DNA of 64,000 nt. Origin: Halictus rubicundus. Taxonomy: Eukaryota > Arthropoda > Insecta > Hymenoptera > Halictidae. Position 1 is the stretch's first letter, and each line of letters begins with the position of its first letter. Made by a program: the position numbers and the translations under genes. Location of the stretch: NCBI RefSeq assembly GCF_050948215.1, contig NC_135164.1, forward strand, positions 6,763,116-6,827,115, in the 5' to 3' direction. Below are positions 11,104 to 24,216 of the stretch, one piece after another. Below the pieces are notes generated by a model. It was given only the letters and a program-made list of their open reading frames with translations, did no database searches and had not been told where the DNA came from.

Positions 11104-14100
11104 ATGAGTATTTTTACTCAATATTTAAATCCATTAACCGGTACTACTACCTGGGAGGAAAAAGATGAAAATTATGATTACCACCAAGAAATTGCTAGAT
11201 CAGCGTTTGCTGATATGCTACATGATCATGAACGAGTTAGTTTTATATAGTGTTGTTTAAATAACCTTCTTCATACAACAATGTTTCCAGTGTTATTATA
11301 ATTGCAGAATCAGAAGTATTACGTTGCTCTTAAAGCTGCCATTGAGAGGAAACACCAAATGGGAGAGGAGGCCAATGTACTTGATATAGGAAGCGGTACT
11401 GGTTTGTTATCGATGATGGCTGCCACATGTGGAGCCGATACTATAACAGCATGCGAGGTGATTCCTTTCTTCAGAATCTTCATTATCACTGTATTTATAA
11501 ATAAGAACTTTGTTAAAGGGTTAAGAAGTTGTCAATTATTTTTTAGGTTTTCACATCGATGGCTGAGTGTGCTACGAAAATAATTAAAAGAAATGGTTTT
11601 GGAGAAAAGATCAAACTGCTGCAAAAACGGTCTACAAAAATAAGAGTAGGAAAGGATGGTGATATGCCTAAGAAAGCAAACATTCTAGTCACAGAAGTGT
11701 TTGATACAGAACTTATCGGAGAAGGAGCTCTTTCTACATTCCGACATGCTTATGAAAATCTGCTCGAAGTATATACATCATATGTTTGAGTCCTTATATA
11801 TGCTGTGCATACTTGTGATGCATAACTTATTACTTCTTTTTTTCTAGGAGAACAGCATAATCGTGCCACACAGTGCTACAATCTGGGTGCAAGCTGTTGA
11901 AAGCACTGCCGTTCATGCATGGAACACAGTGCAACCAATTAAAGACAAAAACAAATATTTATTCCACACTCCACATTCTGTAAAGTCCTGCTTTGGAGCA
12001 GCGGCCGTGCACGATATACAATTATCGCAATTTCCACATGATGCATTTAAACCTCTGATACCACCCCAGCCGGTATTTAGGTGGGTGCATATTATGAGTT
12101 AAAGCAATTCTTGAAAAATACGCAGGATGTTTTAAGAAGGAACGATCATAAACTTTCTGAGTACATAGTACACAAGAAAACAAGTTTCTTCTTTGCGGTG
12201 TTGAAGCAGCATTAAAAAGTACTTTTAAAGTTATACAACTAAACAATTTAAACAACAGAAAATAAATCATATTTAGCTTATTTAGCAAAGTATATTCGCT
12301 TAGTTTGAGCCAATTAGGATGTGTAGTATGTACTTGAAAGGTTTGTAACTCCTTTCCTGAAACATACCACGCTCAACAGATAAAGCAATGTCTGATGAAC
12401 ATTTCAGGTTTGATTTTTCTGGTAAAACTCCTTTGTTGTACGACGAAAAGGTATGTTTACGTGTCAAGCCAACAGCGACTGGCACTGTTCATGCCATTTT
12501 CATGTGGTGGGACTTGAACATGGATGTGGATAATAAGGTAATAATTATATGCCAAGGGATACCCTGAACCTGGTGCTAAATAGCTTTTGTGTTATAGGTT
12601 CTGTTGAGTTGCGCCCCTGTTTGGGAGCATCCTGATGCCAAAAAGTTACAATGTGAAGGTTTAAGCCTAACAGAGATAGCAGATATGATACCATGGAGGG
12701 ACCATTGGATGCAAGCTATTTATTATTTGCCTGTACAAACCTCGGTCGTTGCCAATCACGAAGTCAGTTTGATTGGATATCACGACGAATATTCCTTGTG
12801 GTTTCAGTTGCAAAATGAATCAATGTACGCCGGTTCCAACGCTTCGTTTCTACCATTTACCATTTAACAACTCCGTAATATGACCGTTTACTTTCAGAAA
12901 CGAGGTACCGGACTCAGAAAGGCCTATCTGCAGTTGCGGTGTACACGTCGCTTATTGTAGAACTCGCATAGGACAGTTAAACGATCAGAAACGAAACGAG
13001 AAATATATTAGAGCGTTAGAGGAGAAAGTTACCTCGGATACAGTTTGTTTATGTTTGTCGGATGGTTGTTTATTAAGCCTTGCGGCTATTAAATTAGGAG
13101 CAAAGAAAGTATTTATTTTAGAGACAAATTTCCTATCCAGGAAAAGCATAGAGATGTTTGTTAAATCCAACGAACTATCGGAAAAAGTACGAATCGTTGA
13201 ATCGGTGGATAATTTGCCCTCGGAAGATGAAATTAATTTAATCTTCGGTGAACCGTACTTTGTCACTTCCATCGTGCCGTGGGAGAACCTTTATTTCTGG
13301 TATCTCAGTTCAAAGTATTCGTCTCGTGTTCAAAGGATACCGATCGGAGCGACCATAATAGCTGTTGCTGTCGAATTTAAAGATCTTCATAAAATACGAG
13401 CTCCGCTCGGTGTCTGCGAAGGTTTTGACTTGTCGATCTTCGATGTACTTGTACAAGTGAGTCAATACACTGATAGCGTGATGCAGTGGTTAACAATTCA
13501 TTAAAACTTAGTATACAAGAGTATCTCCACTGGTTTACCTAAGTAAACTATTATTGCTTGAAACTACTCCAAAACAGACTTACTAAGAGGTAAATAATTT
13601 TTAAAATTCTTTTTAGGAATCAAGCGAGAAAAGTGATAGTCCGGTGGAAGCCCAACCACTATGGGAATACCCAGCCAAAGCATTAAGTTCACCTTTTGTT
13701 ATTAAACAGTTCGATTTAACGCAAAACATTAATGAATTAAAACACATACATATCTCCGATAGAGTTCCTATTCTAGAGTAAGATTGCTTTTATTTATTTT
13801 CTATTTACCAAGAGTGTATAATACATTTTAACAATTTGGTTCTTTGTTAATCTAGGAGCGGATCGTGTAACGGCGTAGTTTTGTGGGTGGACTGGCATTT
13901 AAACTCTGACATTACAGTATCATCGGGACCAAAGAAAGAAATACAGTCCGGCAAACGAATATTGTGGGATCCATTCACAAGACAGGGTGTACATTTATTC
14001 AGGGACATAACAGACGTTACGCAACAAAGCGTTCTCCAATGGTCATTCGACTTTGTGCCACAGCACGGAAATATAAAATTTGATTTTAATATATTATCAG

Positions 14101-14114
14101 AACCTTTGAAATAA
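11104..14114 (+). CDS. PRMT7: Protein arginine N-methyltransferase 7
   Basis: This enzyme monomethylates arginines in histones and spliceosomal proteins using S-adenosylmethionine. Exons: 11104-11235, 11308-11457, 11547-11768, 11848-12080, 12408-12537, 12598-12824, 12898-13456, 13617-13777 and 13856-14114. They join to 690 residues (human 692). The first methyltransferase half has SAM motif [12 protein letters not shown] at about 68-78 and the double-E loop (E144 and E153 in [13 protein letters not shown]). The family-typical second, degenerate half begins near residue 340 and keeps [11 protein letters not shown] and GEPYFVTS...PWENLYFW. I chose the start at 11104 because [13 protein letters not shown] aligns with the conserved human N-terminus. 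An in-frame ATG at 11065 would add 13 residues (see findings). Exon 6 is taken to end at the GTACGC donor at 12825, which gives [19 protein letters not shown] across the junction. Confidence 0.95.
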
Positions 14115-14144
14115 CCTGACGCATTATTTATAAACATACATGTT

Positions 14145-14150
14145 ATTAAA
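14145..14150 (+). terminator. Candidate PRMT7 poly(A) signal (ATTAAA)
   Basis: ATTAAA lies 31 bp after the PRMT7 stop, with a second copy at 14181-14186. These are the only close poly(A) hexamer variants before the convergent DTWD2 gene. Confidence 0.45.
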
Positions 14151-14188
14151 TTACTGTCCCCTGGTATACGGTTATCAAAAATTAAACA

Positions 14189-14194
14189 TTTATT
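14189..14194 (-). terminator. Candidate DTWD2 poly(A) signal (AATAAA)
   Basis: AATAAA on the minus strand, 72 bp beyond the DTWD2 stop codon. It lies beyond the PRMT7 signal, so the two 3' ends probably overlap. Confidence 0.5.
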
Positions 14195-14265
14195 ATAGGA
14201 TGAACCTCTTTAAATAGCTATAATTAGTATTTCATCTATAACTCCAAAGCTACAAAATGGAAATG

Positions 14266-15421
14266 TTACGACGACTCCTCAGGTAACGTGCGCAATTGCT
14301 TTGCCAGCCGTCGTCCTATGAGTTTAGGATAAGCTTTTTGCTTAATAAGAAATTCTTTGCTTTGATGAGTTACAGCACCGTTTTCCAACTGAAACCTGGA
14401 AATTTGATAAATATTAATTTTAAATTTATACCATAACCTTGAGGGCTTACTTGCAGAGATAATGCAGAGGTCCAAGCATTTTATTCTTCAATTCCGGATC
14501 ACCCTCCAAGATGGAAAGCGCGAAAGCACCGGTTTCAAGTGTAGATAAACATCCTTCAGTTGGTTGTGTTCTAATAACATATTCACTTGTTGGAACTCCA
14601 ACCAGTTTGCACGCCCTTAAAAGACAAAGTGCTGGACTCGAGTGGTATATTGCCTATAGAACATTGAGAAACAAGTTTCCATAAATAATAATGCATATTC
14701 TTCTTCAATTCGTCTTTGATAACTGTTCTCTTGAAATTTGAGGTACTAAGGATTGTACCATAATATTATCATCCCTTTACCTTTGCCTGTGGCCAAGTAC
14801 CGTCTAACAAGATAAGATTATAAGGTTTTTGCCCATCTACACCAACAGGAGTCAGTTTATCAAGTGCTATAGCATCAGTTGATGGATACAGTAGTATAGT
14901 ATTCTCGTCGTTCAAAATTTCTGTTAATTCTTCGTGTTTAGGTGATGGAAATTTTTTGCCCCTAGAACATGGGATAAAGTCAAGACAATTGCATTCTTTT
15001 GTATTAATTTATAATATTTCTCGTTACATACCTATAAGTAATGCACTTTCCAGGTTGTAGACCTAGAGCAAGCATTGGTGCCGTTCTTAAACAACGTTTT
15101 ACTTCAGCAGGATGCTGTAGAATGATTATTCTCGATGCAGGGCAAAGTACGTGTTTCGGTAGTCCTGGACACCAGCAAACTGCCACTGGTCTCCTAGAAA
15201 ATTAGAATGATTCTTATAACGATCAGTGACTTGTACGTCATTGTAATATTTGCACTATTATTATTTTTTAAAATACACGGTATAGAAATTGCAGCACAGT
15301 AACCAAATATAACCTAAAATTATTCGCCTACTTACTTGCATTGCGTACACTTGTCTCTTGCTTCTGGAGGGTCAGCATATATTTCTGATAATTCTTGCCA
15401 CACAGATTCTTCGTTTGTCAT
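14266..15421 (-). CDS. DTWD2: DTW domain protein 2, tRNA-uridine aminocarboxypropyltransferase
   Basis: DTWD2-family enzymes transfer the 3-amino-3-carboxypropyl group of S-adenosylmethionine to uridine in tRNA, making acp3U. Exons on the minus strand: 15421-15336, 15193-15032, 14961-14781, 14653-14451 and 14395-14266. They give 253 residues (human DTWD2 is 298). The cysteine-rich N-terminus has C25-x2-C28 and C35-x-C37, a likely zinc site. It is followed by the family block [28 protein letters not shown]. The DTW signature is D136-G-T138-W139 in [10 protein letters not shown]. The C-terminal part carries [13 protein letters not shown], which is typical of the family. The gene is convergent with PRMT7, with 151 bp between stop codons. 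The split of modification sites between DTWD1 and DTWD2 is family knowledge; assignment to DTWD2 rather than DTWD1 is from overall resemblance. Confidence 0.92.
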
Positions 15422-15984
15422 AATAACAATATAGAAAAATATAAAAGATATCGGCCGTTGAATGTTGACAAAGGTGCATACATAATAAACAGTTGGAGAT
15501 AGCGTGAAACTTATAATATTCAAACGTGACCAGAGATATTGTCAACAGGATCTAATATACCTTTGTAATGTTAAATGTTCACTAAACTACCATTGGCATG
15601 GATTGTAAAACTTTAATATTATAAGAATATAAAATTTCAGGGTCCAATTGTTTAGAGTGCTAATGTCAATTTATGATGTATTATATAAATCGAGGATGAT
15701 ATCGATGTAACAATTACCTAGCTGAAACTTATTTCTATATTGTAAAATAGGATATAAGACTTGTACAGTGTACGAATAAATTTCTTGAATGCTGAATCGA
15801 TTTTTAATGCAATACCAGACTTTGAGTATGCATATACTTTGAATACTTCCATTTCATTACCTTGAATAACATCCTATTGTGCTAACCTTGAAGAACCATA
15901 CAACAGTAATTCCTTTATACTTTAAGTATAAAATATAGATTTATGTGCATAGAAATAATTGTAATAATTTAATGACATTCGAAA
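15422..15984. other. Upstream region of DTWD2
   Basis: AT-rich, non-coding. It should contain the DTWD2 5' UTR and promoter. No gene, RNA or clear regulatory motif is visible. Confidence 0.5.
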
Positions 15985-17056
15985 GAAATTTGAAACGACC
16001 AAACAATGCCGCCAAAATGCAAGCGATGATGGCGCCATCTATGGTGGCGACTTTGTGAACTATTTTTCCCTATCCTGGCAACGTGTAAGACAAAGACAGT
16101 AATAGTGTGCAACAAGGAGAGATAGAGGTATATTCCTGCCACCTACTTTTCTACGGGACTTCGAATTCCCTGGTAAGTATTAGGCAACTATGATGAATAA
16201 GGAGGTATCTGACAAGGACAGACTTATGCGATCTTGGTGAAAAGAGAAGGACAGATATAGAGGATCTCGATAACTTTGAAAGTTGAAGAGAAAATTAATT
16301 AATATCTAGCTTCCCGTTAATGGTATATAGAGTGGACATTTAGCTATTTCTAATTAAATCTATAATTAGACAAGAAGGGTCGGACTGTGCGACAAGGACA
16401 GATATATAAGACATATAAGGCATGCGACCAATAATTCCGAAAATAATTAATAACTAATTAATTAGATCTCAGACGTATGCAAAATTATAACAAGAATGTA
16501 GCCAAGACTTCAATACAGATTCATTCATTGTAAAAGTGCAGTAGTGAAGTCTGTCAAGTTAGAAAATTAATTATTTATAGGAGCAATGTCAAATCACATA
16601 AAATTATTTTAAGGGTTTCGATAATCGTTAATAATTATATCGAAACTGTGATCAAAAACTACATATGAATGTCGCTAAAGGTCTATTTGATGTTATCTAA
16701 CTGTTAATATTCCTAAATTGTTAACGAAAAGTGTGGTATTAATTAATTTCCCCTTTCATTCGATAGATTTTCGAGAAGCTCCGTGTCTATCCTTTTCTCT
16801 CTGCGTGGATTGTATAAGTTCATCCTTGTCGGATACCTCCTTACTCATCATGTTTGCCTAACAGGTACCAGGAGATTCGGAGTCCCGTAGAAAAGTTGGT
16901 GGCATGATTACTTCTCTTTCTGTCTTTGTCGCACAATCTTTCCGTCTTTGTCTTACACATTGCCAGGATAGGGAAAAATAGTTCACAAACTCGCCACCGT
17001 AGATGGCGCCACCATCGCGCGCTTCGTGGCGGTAATGCGTGGTCGTTTCAAATTTC
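15985..17056. mobile_element. 1.07 kb inverted-repeat (fold-back) element
   Basis: Two arms of about 295 bp (15985 to about 16280, and about 16765 to 17056) are inverted copies of each other. Shared landmarks are GAAATTTGAAACGACCA at both tips, GATGGCGCCATCTA-GGTGGCGA, TTGTGAACTATTTTTCCCTA, TTTTCTACGGGACT and AAGGAGGTATC-GACAAGGA. The 480 bp centre is AT-rich and has no transposase reading frame. No convincing target-site duplication flanks it (AAAG on the left, TTGG on the right). It could be a non-autonomous DNA transposon with long terminal inverted repeats, or two copies of one repeat inserted head-to-head. The 66-codon open frame in the right arm (16858-17058) is repeat sequence, not a gene. 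Confidence 0.85.
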
Positions 17057-17728
17057 ATTGGAGCGTCGATAAGTTATTAATTTTAATTTCTAAAGCGTTT
17101 AACGCTAGAAATAATTGATATTCAAATTATTTATATTTTTTCTAGGTTACCGATAATGCGCCTAGAACATAGGACTTACTTTTTCACCGAATTTTCTTTT
17201 AAATGAATTTATCTCACTTACCTTTCATCGAAAAGAAGTCTCGCTGGTGGCGTAATACGAAAGTAAAGGAACCCGTGTGATACGTGAACACGAAAGATAT
17301 CATTTATTTGTAATTTATGAGGACAAACAAGTAAATGTACATAGGAAGGACACTTTCAGTAAAACACATTTGCTAAACCGTTGTCATGCTGAACATAAAA
17401 AAGAAAAAGAAACTAACCGAAATCTAATCACCAGCCTTGCTGATATATAGTCTTCCATAGAATGTCGTTCGTGTGTTTCGGAACGTTTCAACGCAATCGT
17501 GTTAGAACCACGAGACATTTCGAAGCAAAAGCATGATACAACTGTACGCATCTTCTCTTCCTGCTAACGATGCTAGCACTAATCTTTAATCACCTCGTAG
17601 CAGAAAAATAAAGACTTAACAGGATTGTTGAACGGACAGTAAACATTCTTTATCTTCTTTGTCTCTCGTCGCATTTTCTCGCTCGCGTGCGCTTTGCTCT
17701 CCTCGTCTCCTTTCTCTCCTTTTGCTCG

Positions 17729-17730
<2 letters not shown>

Positions 17731-17769
<39 letters not shown>
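17731..17769. repeat. (CT)n microsatellite
   Basis: About 19 uninterrupted CT units follow a pyrimidine-rich stretch (17650-17730). On the minus strand this is a GA run of the type bound by GAGA factor. Confidence 0.95.
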
Positions 17770-17772
<3 letters not shown>

Positions 17773-20772
17773 TTCAATTCCACTATATTGTAATCTACGA
17801 TAGCGTTTCATAGTAAACTAGTAAGGTACAAACAGGAGTTTTATACACGGTTCCACGAGAGAATACATGTTAAGCTCAAAGGTCTTATCTCTACGTTTAC
17901 GAAAACGTGGTCCTGTGTGTGTGTCCAACGTCGCGTGGATCATTTTCGTTCGGGAACAATTCCTGAATCGGCCAACGAACGCACGCGGCGATCAAAGAAA
18001 ATCGACGAAGATGCGACATCTTCAGACACGCAAGCAAGACGAACATTTCGAAATGTTTGTGCGAAACGAAAACATCAACGTCCGAGGAGCGCGAGAAGTA
18101 CAAATCGGCTCGTAATGTATCATAGAATTGAACAGGCAAAACAACCGTTCTGTTAATGATTCAATATTTATTGCTGCAGGTACAGGCAACCGACGTTCAG
18201 CCGCTAGAACCGGCGAACATACCGAGACTCTATTTTAAAAATGGCCAATCCGAATGATGGTCACCGAGGGTCCCGTGCGATCGATCTGCCATTTCGAAAA
18301 TACAATTCCACCGGCTCTGCTCGCAGTCCTTTCGCGAGTTTAGCGTGGCGATTATCCGAAGACTCGGTTAGATCGTGTGCCTACAACAAAGCCGTTCGAA
18401 TCAGTAACAAACAAATGATTTACACGCGCAATCCCGTTCCGGATTTCACTCCAGTCTGCGTGACGACTGGAAAGAATTCTCGTGAACTTCTAGAAACAGT
18501 CTGTACGACGGATGTCGCCCGAGAATTCGTTCCGCGAGAATGGCCCAGCCCTCGCTTCGACCTGGGTTGTTCAACTTAAATTAACATCGGTATGTATATA
18601 ATTCACGACATCGAAATTAACATTTTCTTTATTGAGCAAGGTTCTAAACATTCGTTCGTCTGTTCAACTAGCGAAACTAAGGCTATGACATTCATATAAA
18701 CAATTATCTGTGCACGCTGCTTCGAAGACACCCCTCGGCGAGGTGACTCTCCCCCGTGGACGTTTCTCGCCGTCTTTCTTCGAGGGGATCTCGGCGATCA
18801 GTGGGGGGCAAAAAGAAAAGAAAAAACAAAACGATCGTTGCGTTACAAAATAAAAAGTAAGGGGGCAATAAATACTGATAAAGGGTTCGTACAATCTGAG
18901 CCCGCGGACAAAGCCGCGCCCGAGGTCTTCGAACACAGGAAGAAACATGTTCGTAAAATCGTTCTAAACGTGACTACGATGCAAGCGGCGAAATCGAAAA
19001 AAAGATATATATCACCGCGTGCGACCATCGTTGCGATCGCGGTGTCACAAAGAAAAGCTTCGAAATATCAAAATCGCTCGCGTTGCGATCAGCGTGCTCG
19101 ACCCCCGGGGACAAGCGTTGTCGAGCATGATCGACGGTAGCCGGACACACGGTGTCAAGGATCTGTCGAATTTTGTCAGAAAGATAGGCGTCCTTGCAGC
19201 TGCGCGGTCGAGCACTCTGGTCGTCGGGGATTGTCAAGCTAAAAATGGACTTCTCGAAAGTTTCGTTATTAAAAAAAGCACTCGGCGTAGGCTCCCCTAA
19301 CGGATCGAGAGAAAGGGAGAGCTGAACGAGAGGTCGTCTTTGTCCGGCCTCTGCGAATCAGTGGTTCCCAAAAAGTCGATTTCTAAAATAAACGCCTCGT
19401 TTCAACTTAAACCTCGTTTGTTAATAAGGCCGTACGATTAGCGTTACAGGCGTGTGCGAAACGAACAAAAGAAATTGACCGGAAGTTTTGGGAACCGCTG
19501 TCCTCTAAACGAAATACGAACAAGGGCCAGCCGAATAATCGTCGTGCGCTGGTCGGTCTTCGAAGCAGGTGCATCACAGTACAGTTTTCAGCAACTGGGT
19601 TTTTTTTTCTCTCTATCTAGTCGTAGTTACACCTTACAGCCTTATTAGCCTAATATCATAATTCGCCCGCGTCCACGTCCACGGGCACGGTAGGTACAGT
19701 ATTATTGACAATCATTAAGACGGATCCTACAATATATTACGTGTAATTAGGTACATTTTGTGCAAGGTAATCGTTGTGTGACAGAATATAGGACAAAGTG
19801 GCTACGCACTCAAAACGACAAGCGTCTCTGTTTAAAATGATGCCGTTACATTGATTCGGTACGCGGTTTCTCTTCACTTCTATGCTTCTCTGTGTTTCTT
19901 TCTTTCTTTTTATTATTTTCTTCTCGTCGTGCTCTGTTTTCCCCGGTTTACTTTCGTCACTATAATATCGATGAATATCGTTCTCAGTTTTTAGCTCGAA
20001 AGACAAACGAAACAAGAGGATCCGACTCGTCTGGTGTATAAAGTATATAAAGGTTTCTACCACAGCCCATTTAACGATGTATTCATTCATACATATACAT
20101 AATATATATGTATATAATATATATATTTGTGTTATATTATCATATACGTATCATATCGTTTATACGATTCGTAGAGTACACTGAAACGTAACATATATAT
20201 ATTTATATATAAAACACTAAGAACGACAGTTAATTTTCATCTCTCTTTTTTCTTCCGTTTCGCGTCCAAATCCCATGTATTTGCCCTTTTAAGTATTTGT
20301 TTCTCTCTTTCTCTTTCTCCCTCTCGCTCGCTTTTTGTCGTTTCGTTCGTATTCTCGCTCGCGTTCCCCGTTTCGACGAAACTCAGATTTTCTTTTTCGC
20401 ACGCATACTCGTTTCTCACGCATTCTCTTTCTCTCTATCGCTCTCGCTCTCTCTTTCTTTCTGTCAATCGAACAATCGTTCGCAAGCGGCGCTTAAGTTA
20501 AACAGTGCCGAAGTCCCGTATATCTCTAAATTCGGAGAGATGGGTTAATAAGAAGAAAACGGTCAGTCGAAGTCTATTGAAAGTTCTCACGGGTTGGATT
20601 GTCGATACAAGGTTCCGCTTGAGAGATAGAGGCCTGGTTCGTTCGGGTGTTCAGCGTTGTAAAATCACAGCCCAAAAGCATCGAGGGAACCGAACGAATG
20701 GAACCTCGCCTCAGAATAATCTCGAACTAATCCTTCACTCGTCGTTACATCCAAAATACAATAAGATACGGA

Positions 20773-20878
20773 AGCCACGCCCCTGTGGGCGCCAAGCCAC
20801 GCCCCTGCGGGCAAGGCTCCACTCCGCCGAGTCACTTGCTCGCAGTTTTGCCCGTAGCTGTGCCCGCGGGCGTCCTTC
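20773..20878. repeat. GC-rich dispersed repeat, copy 1
   Basis: A GC-rich block in AT-rich surroundings. It contains two tandem CCACGCCCCTG(T/C)GGGC motifs and ends GCCCGTAGCTGTGCCCGCGGGC. The reverse complement of the end (GGGCACAGCTACGGGCA) recurs at about 51580 in the SLC17 intron, so this is a dispersed family. Confidence 0.65.
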
Positions 20879-22437
20879 ACCGCCAATAGGTATGTCGAGC
20901 AGCTCTGATTTACGGGGAAGTCGCAACATACTAGATCAGTTGATTCTCACGAGACAACATACTATTGATCAATGAAATAAAAAATTTCAGAACCACTATG
21001 TCGGATTATTTATGGTTGATTTGTAAAACGCAGTGAAACGAAAGTAGTACGAACGGGTTATTTTCTATGAATTCTTTCGAAATTCCGTTCTTGTAAATCG
21101 AATTTCGGAAAGAAGATTTGCGCATCTCGACGAATTTAGAAACGATCGAAAATGTGTATACAATAAATGTAGCGAAATGAAACTCGAAAATTTGTATAGA
21201 AAATATCAAAAACGTAGAAAAGTGCGAAAGATTCTATTAAATATGCTTTATGGTAAAAAATATTCCATCGCAGTGGTTTCGCAATGTTTTGCAACGAGTT
21301 ATTTTGAGGCGAGGCAGGAAATACTTTTCGTCTTTCATACAGTCGGTAGAATCAAGAGAGTCGAATTTAATTTCGTTGGCGGTGAACTGAACTGAAACAG
21401 GGCGTCAAACGCAAAGTAAAAAAAAAAAAGGAAAACGGACATGACCAGAATAAAAGATTGGTCGAAGTATAGTTTCCGTCGCATTGGACACTCGAGTGGT
21501 GTGTAAGTCGGGCTTTAAACGCAATAAGGCCATTTGTAAATTGTACTCGCACACCCACGACTGAAACTTATAATCGCAGTTATTATAATAAAGCTAACGC
21601 GTCTTTACCATCCAAGTAAGTCTAAAACGAGTCGATCATCTTCTCGAACGAAAAGCGTTTGATAACGAAACAAAAGAAATCATTCGTAAGACACAGGTGT
21701 TTCGGAAGTTAGGTGCAGAAACACATGCGGAAAATCGTGAATCAGCTTCCATTGAGCGAACTGAAGGTACATCAATAAAGTTTAACCGAATTCAGTTCAA
21801 CTATTACACATTACTTCTTTATTTTATCTTTATTCTCGTCTGTGCTCCGAGACACAGCCATTCGAGTCAACTCCGTACGGATCGTTTAGACTCGCCCAGT
21901 GAAATGGTACCGACTCGGCGTACATAATTGAGCGAACATGTTTTTCCGTATCACGGGAACGCAATTTTAAGGAACTTTACATTTAAGGAACTTAAGTAAA
22001 TTCAGCGAAAAAGCTCGACAACGCATCGTCGTGTCATTATCCGATTAGTCGTCGTTCCTCGGCTCGATCGATCACTATACCCATTTAGTTTACGGTGTGA
22101 CCAATCGATCCAACGAAACGCGACCATCTCGCAACCAGCGATTTTTCTCTCTCCGTTTTTCGTTTCGTTTTCGGCAGTATATAAACTGTGTGTTATCTCG
22201 ATTGTGTTTCTACCCGCGAGATTTGAAAACCAGCCGTAGAGATAACGCAATGTACATGCGTACGTGTGTGTGGTAGCGTGCGCGCGCGCGCACGTGGTAA
22301 GCATGATGAATGCGTGAAAAGAAAAAATTTGCTCGAGTTAAGCGACGAAAGCGAATCTGCGGTCGGTGGCACAGTGTTCTCTTTGCCTGTTCCAAAAAGA
22401 ACGGCGTCCGTATACACCCGCGTATATGTACATATAC

Positions 22438-22443
<6 letters not shown>

Positions 22444-22516
<73 letters not shown>
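22444..22516. repeat. (AT)36 microsatellite
   Basis: About 73 bp of alternating AT, flanked by TACATATACA-type steps and by GTGTGTG/GCGCGC at about 22265-22295. It produces spurious YIYIYI open frames on both strands. Confidence 0.97.
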
Positions 22517-22519
<3 letters not shown>

Positions 22520-24183
22520 GTATATGTATAATATTATATATATATACCCGTAAAAAATTATTTTTGTGCAATTCATAGAAGGTGCGAGCTACCGTTCTCT
22601 TAGAATCTCCTCTACAGTCTTTAATGTACGTATCCGATCGGTGCATCCGTTCGATGCACACCGACACGCGTCGTCACTTACAATTTGAGCATCGTTTCTG
22701 TTCAACGTTCGTTTCATCTCGTTTTGCTTTCGTTCGATCGTATTGTTTCTTCGCTTTTTCTCTCCTCTCGTGAATTTCGTACGTCGTGCAGCGTCGAAAT
22801 GCGAACTTTAAGGCGAATTTGTTAAGTACTGCACGCGAGATCGATGAATTTGCTGTTGCTGCTGCCGTTTATAATACGTATCTACGAACACGATTAAACA
22901 CGTGTTTACAGGACGAATTAGATTCGCAGATTCAACGTCGAAAGGTTCGTACAAGTCGGCCGTTCCGCTAATCTTTCAACATTCTCCCCGAACCATAATA
23001 CTGTAGGAACAAATTATCTATCGTTTTTTATTGAAAACATTTTATGCAGAATTACCTCTTAAGAATGCTCTGTCGCAGGCATGAATGCGGTGAAGCAATA
23101 TCGTCGGTAAATCAATAAGAACATTTGCGAAACAAGAAGATTCGCTGAACGACCGAAGTTTCTGCAACGTGTGTCGTGAAATTGCGAACTGCTTACAATC
23201 TGATGCACCTTCGAACCCTTCAAATTGCACAGGATTGCACCGTGCTCGCATCGGACAAAATGTATCATCAACGACGACGGAAAGGTGGCAATTAATTCGA
23301 TCAACTTATTCGTCAATTGTCTCTGATCTAGTTGCGACTGCAGTGAGTTGAATCTTAAAAAAAAAAAAGAAAATTGTAACTTGCAATCGAATTAACGGTT
23401 GAAATTCCCCCGTCGTTGGCAACGATCATACGTGTATGCGTGTAAGCGAACAATTAGATCGTTTCCCATTAGATTGATTAACCCTTAACACTATCGTTTC
23501 ACGCGACTTTCGCGATCAACCGCCCGAAAAAACCTAAAGACTCCGTGTAGCCTATTCGCTTTTATTATCTTTTGCTTGTCTGCTCGATTATAACAGAAGT
23601 AGAAACGATGGTGTCGCTGTTGTCGACTTATGAAGTACGTTGACGGAGTGCAAAGGGTTAACGAATGAACGAAAGTGCCTCGACACGACAGCGATTCGGA
23701 AATTCCCGCGATAAATAGAAAATTCGATAGACGAGAAATCGCGTTAGTCGAAAACAGTTTTTTCTTCCTTTTTTCTCGCCAACAGTCAGAACGATTCATC
23801 CCGTAGCTGCCGCGGCTACGACAATGAGCGTACACTCGGAATCGCAGAACTAATTTCAGTCTAATATAGGCGAAGTCTAGGTTGAACCGGAAAGGGTTAG
23901 ATTGCAATAGGCAGGCGAGACGCTGCTGGTCTATAAAAGTTAGGTACAAAAAACAGGGCAAATTTTATCGACAGAATTTGTTTACCCTGTTCTCGTTTAT
24001 ACACACTCAGCGTCTGACCTGCTTAGTGTAATCTGACCCTAATTCGAGTCCTAGCGATATATTAATTCTATCTGAACCGTATGGACGCCGAAGAAGTAAG
24101 ATTGAGAGGTCAGATGGACCAGTGTAAAACAGTATCAAGAAGATTCATCGAGCGCAACTCTCTCGCATAATTCGAAATACATA

Positions 24184-24184
24184 G

Positions 24185-24216
<32 letters not shown>

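Noticed and set aside
16858..17058. 66-codon minus-strand frame
   Set aside because: Lies entirely within the right arm of the inverted-repeat element, and the left arm does not keep the frame.
18241..18579. 112-codon open frame on the plus strand
   Set aside because: No recognisable family and no upstream or downstream phased exon. It lies in the CpG-rich region where long chance frames are common.
22193..22667. Tyr/Ile-repeat proteins on both strands
   Set aside because: Translations of the (AT)n microsatellite.
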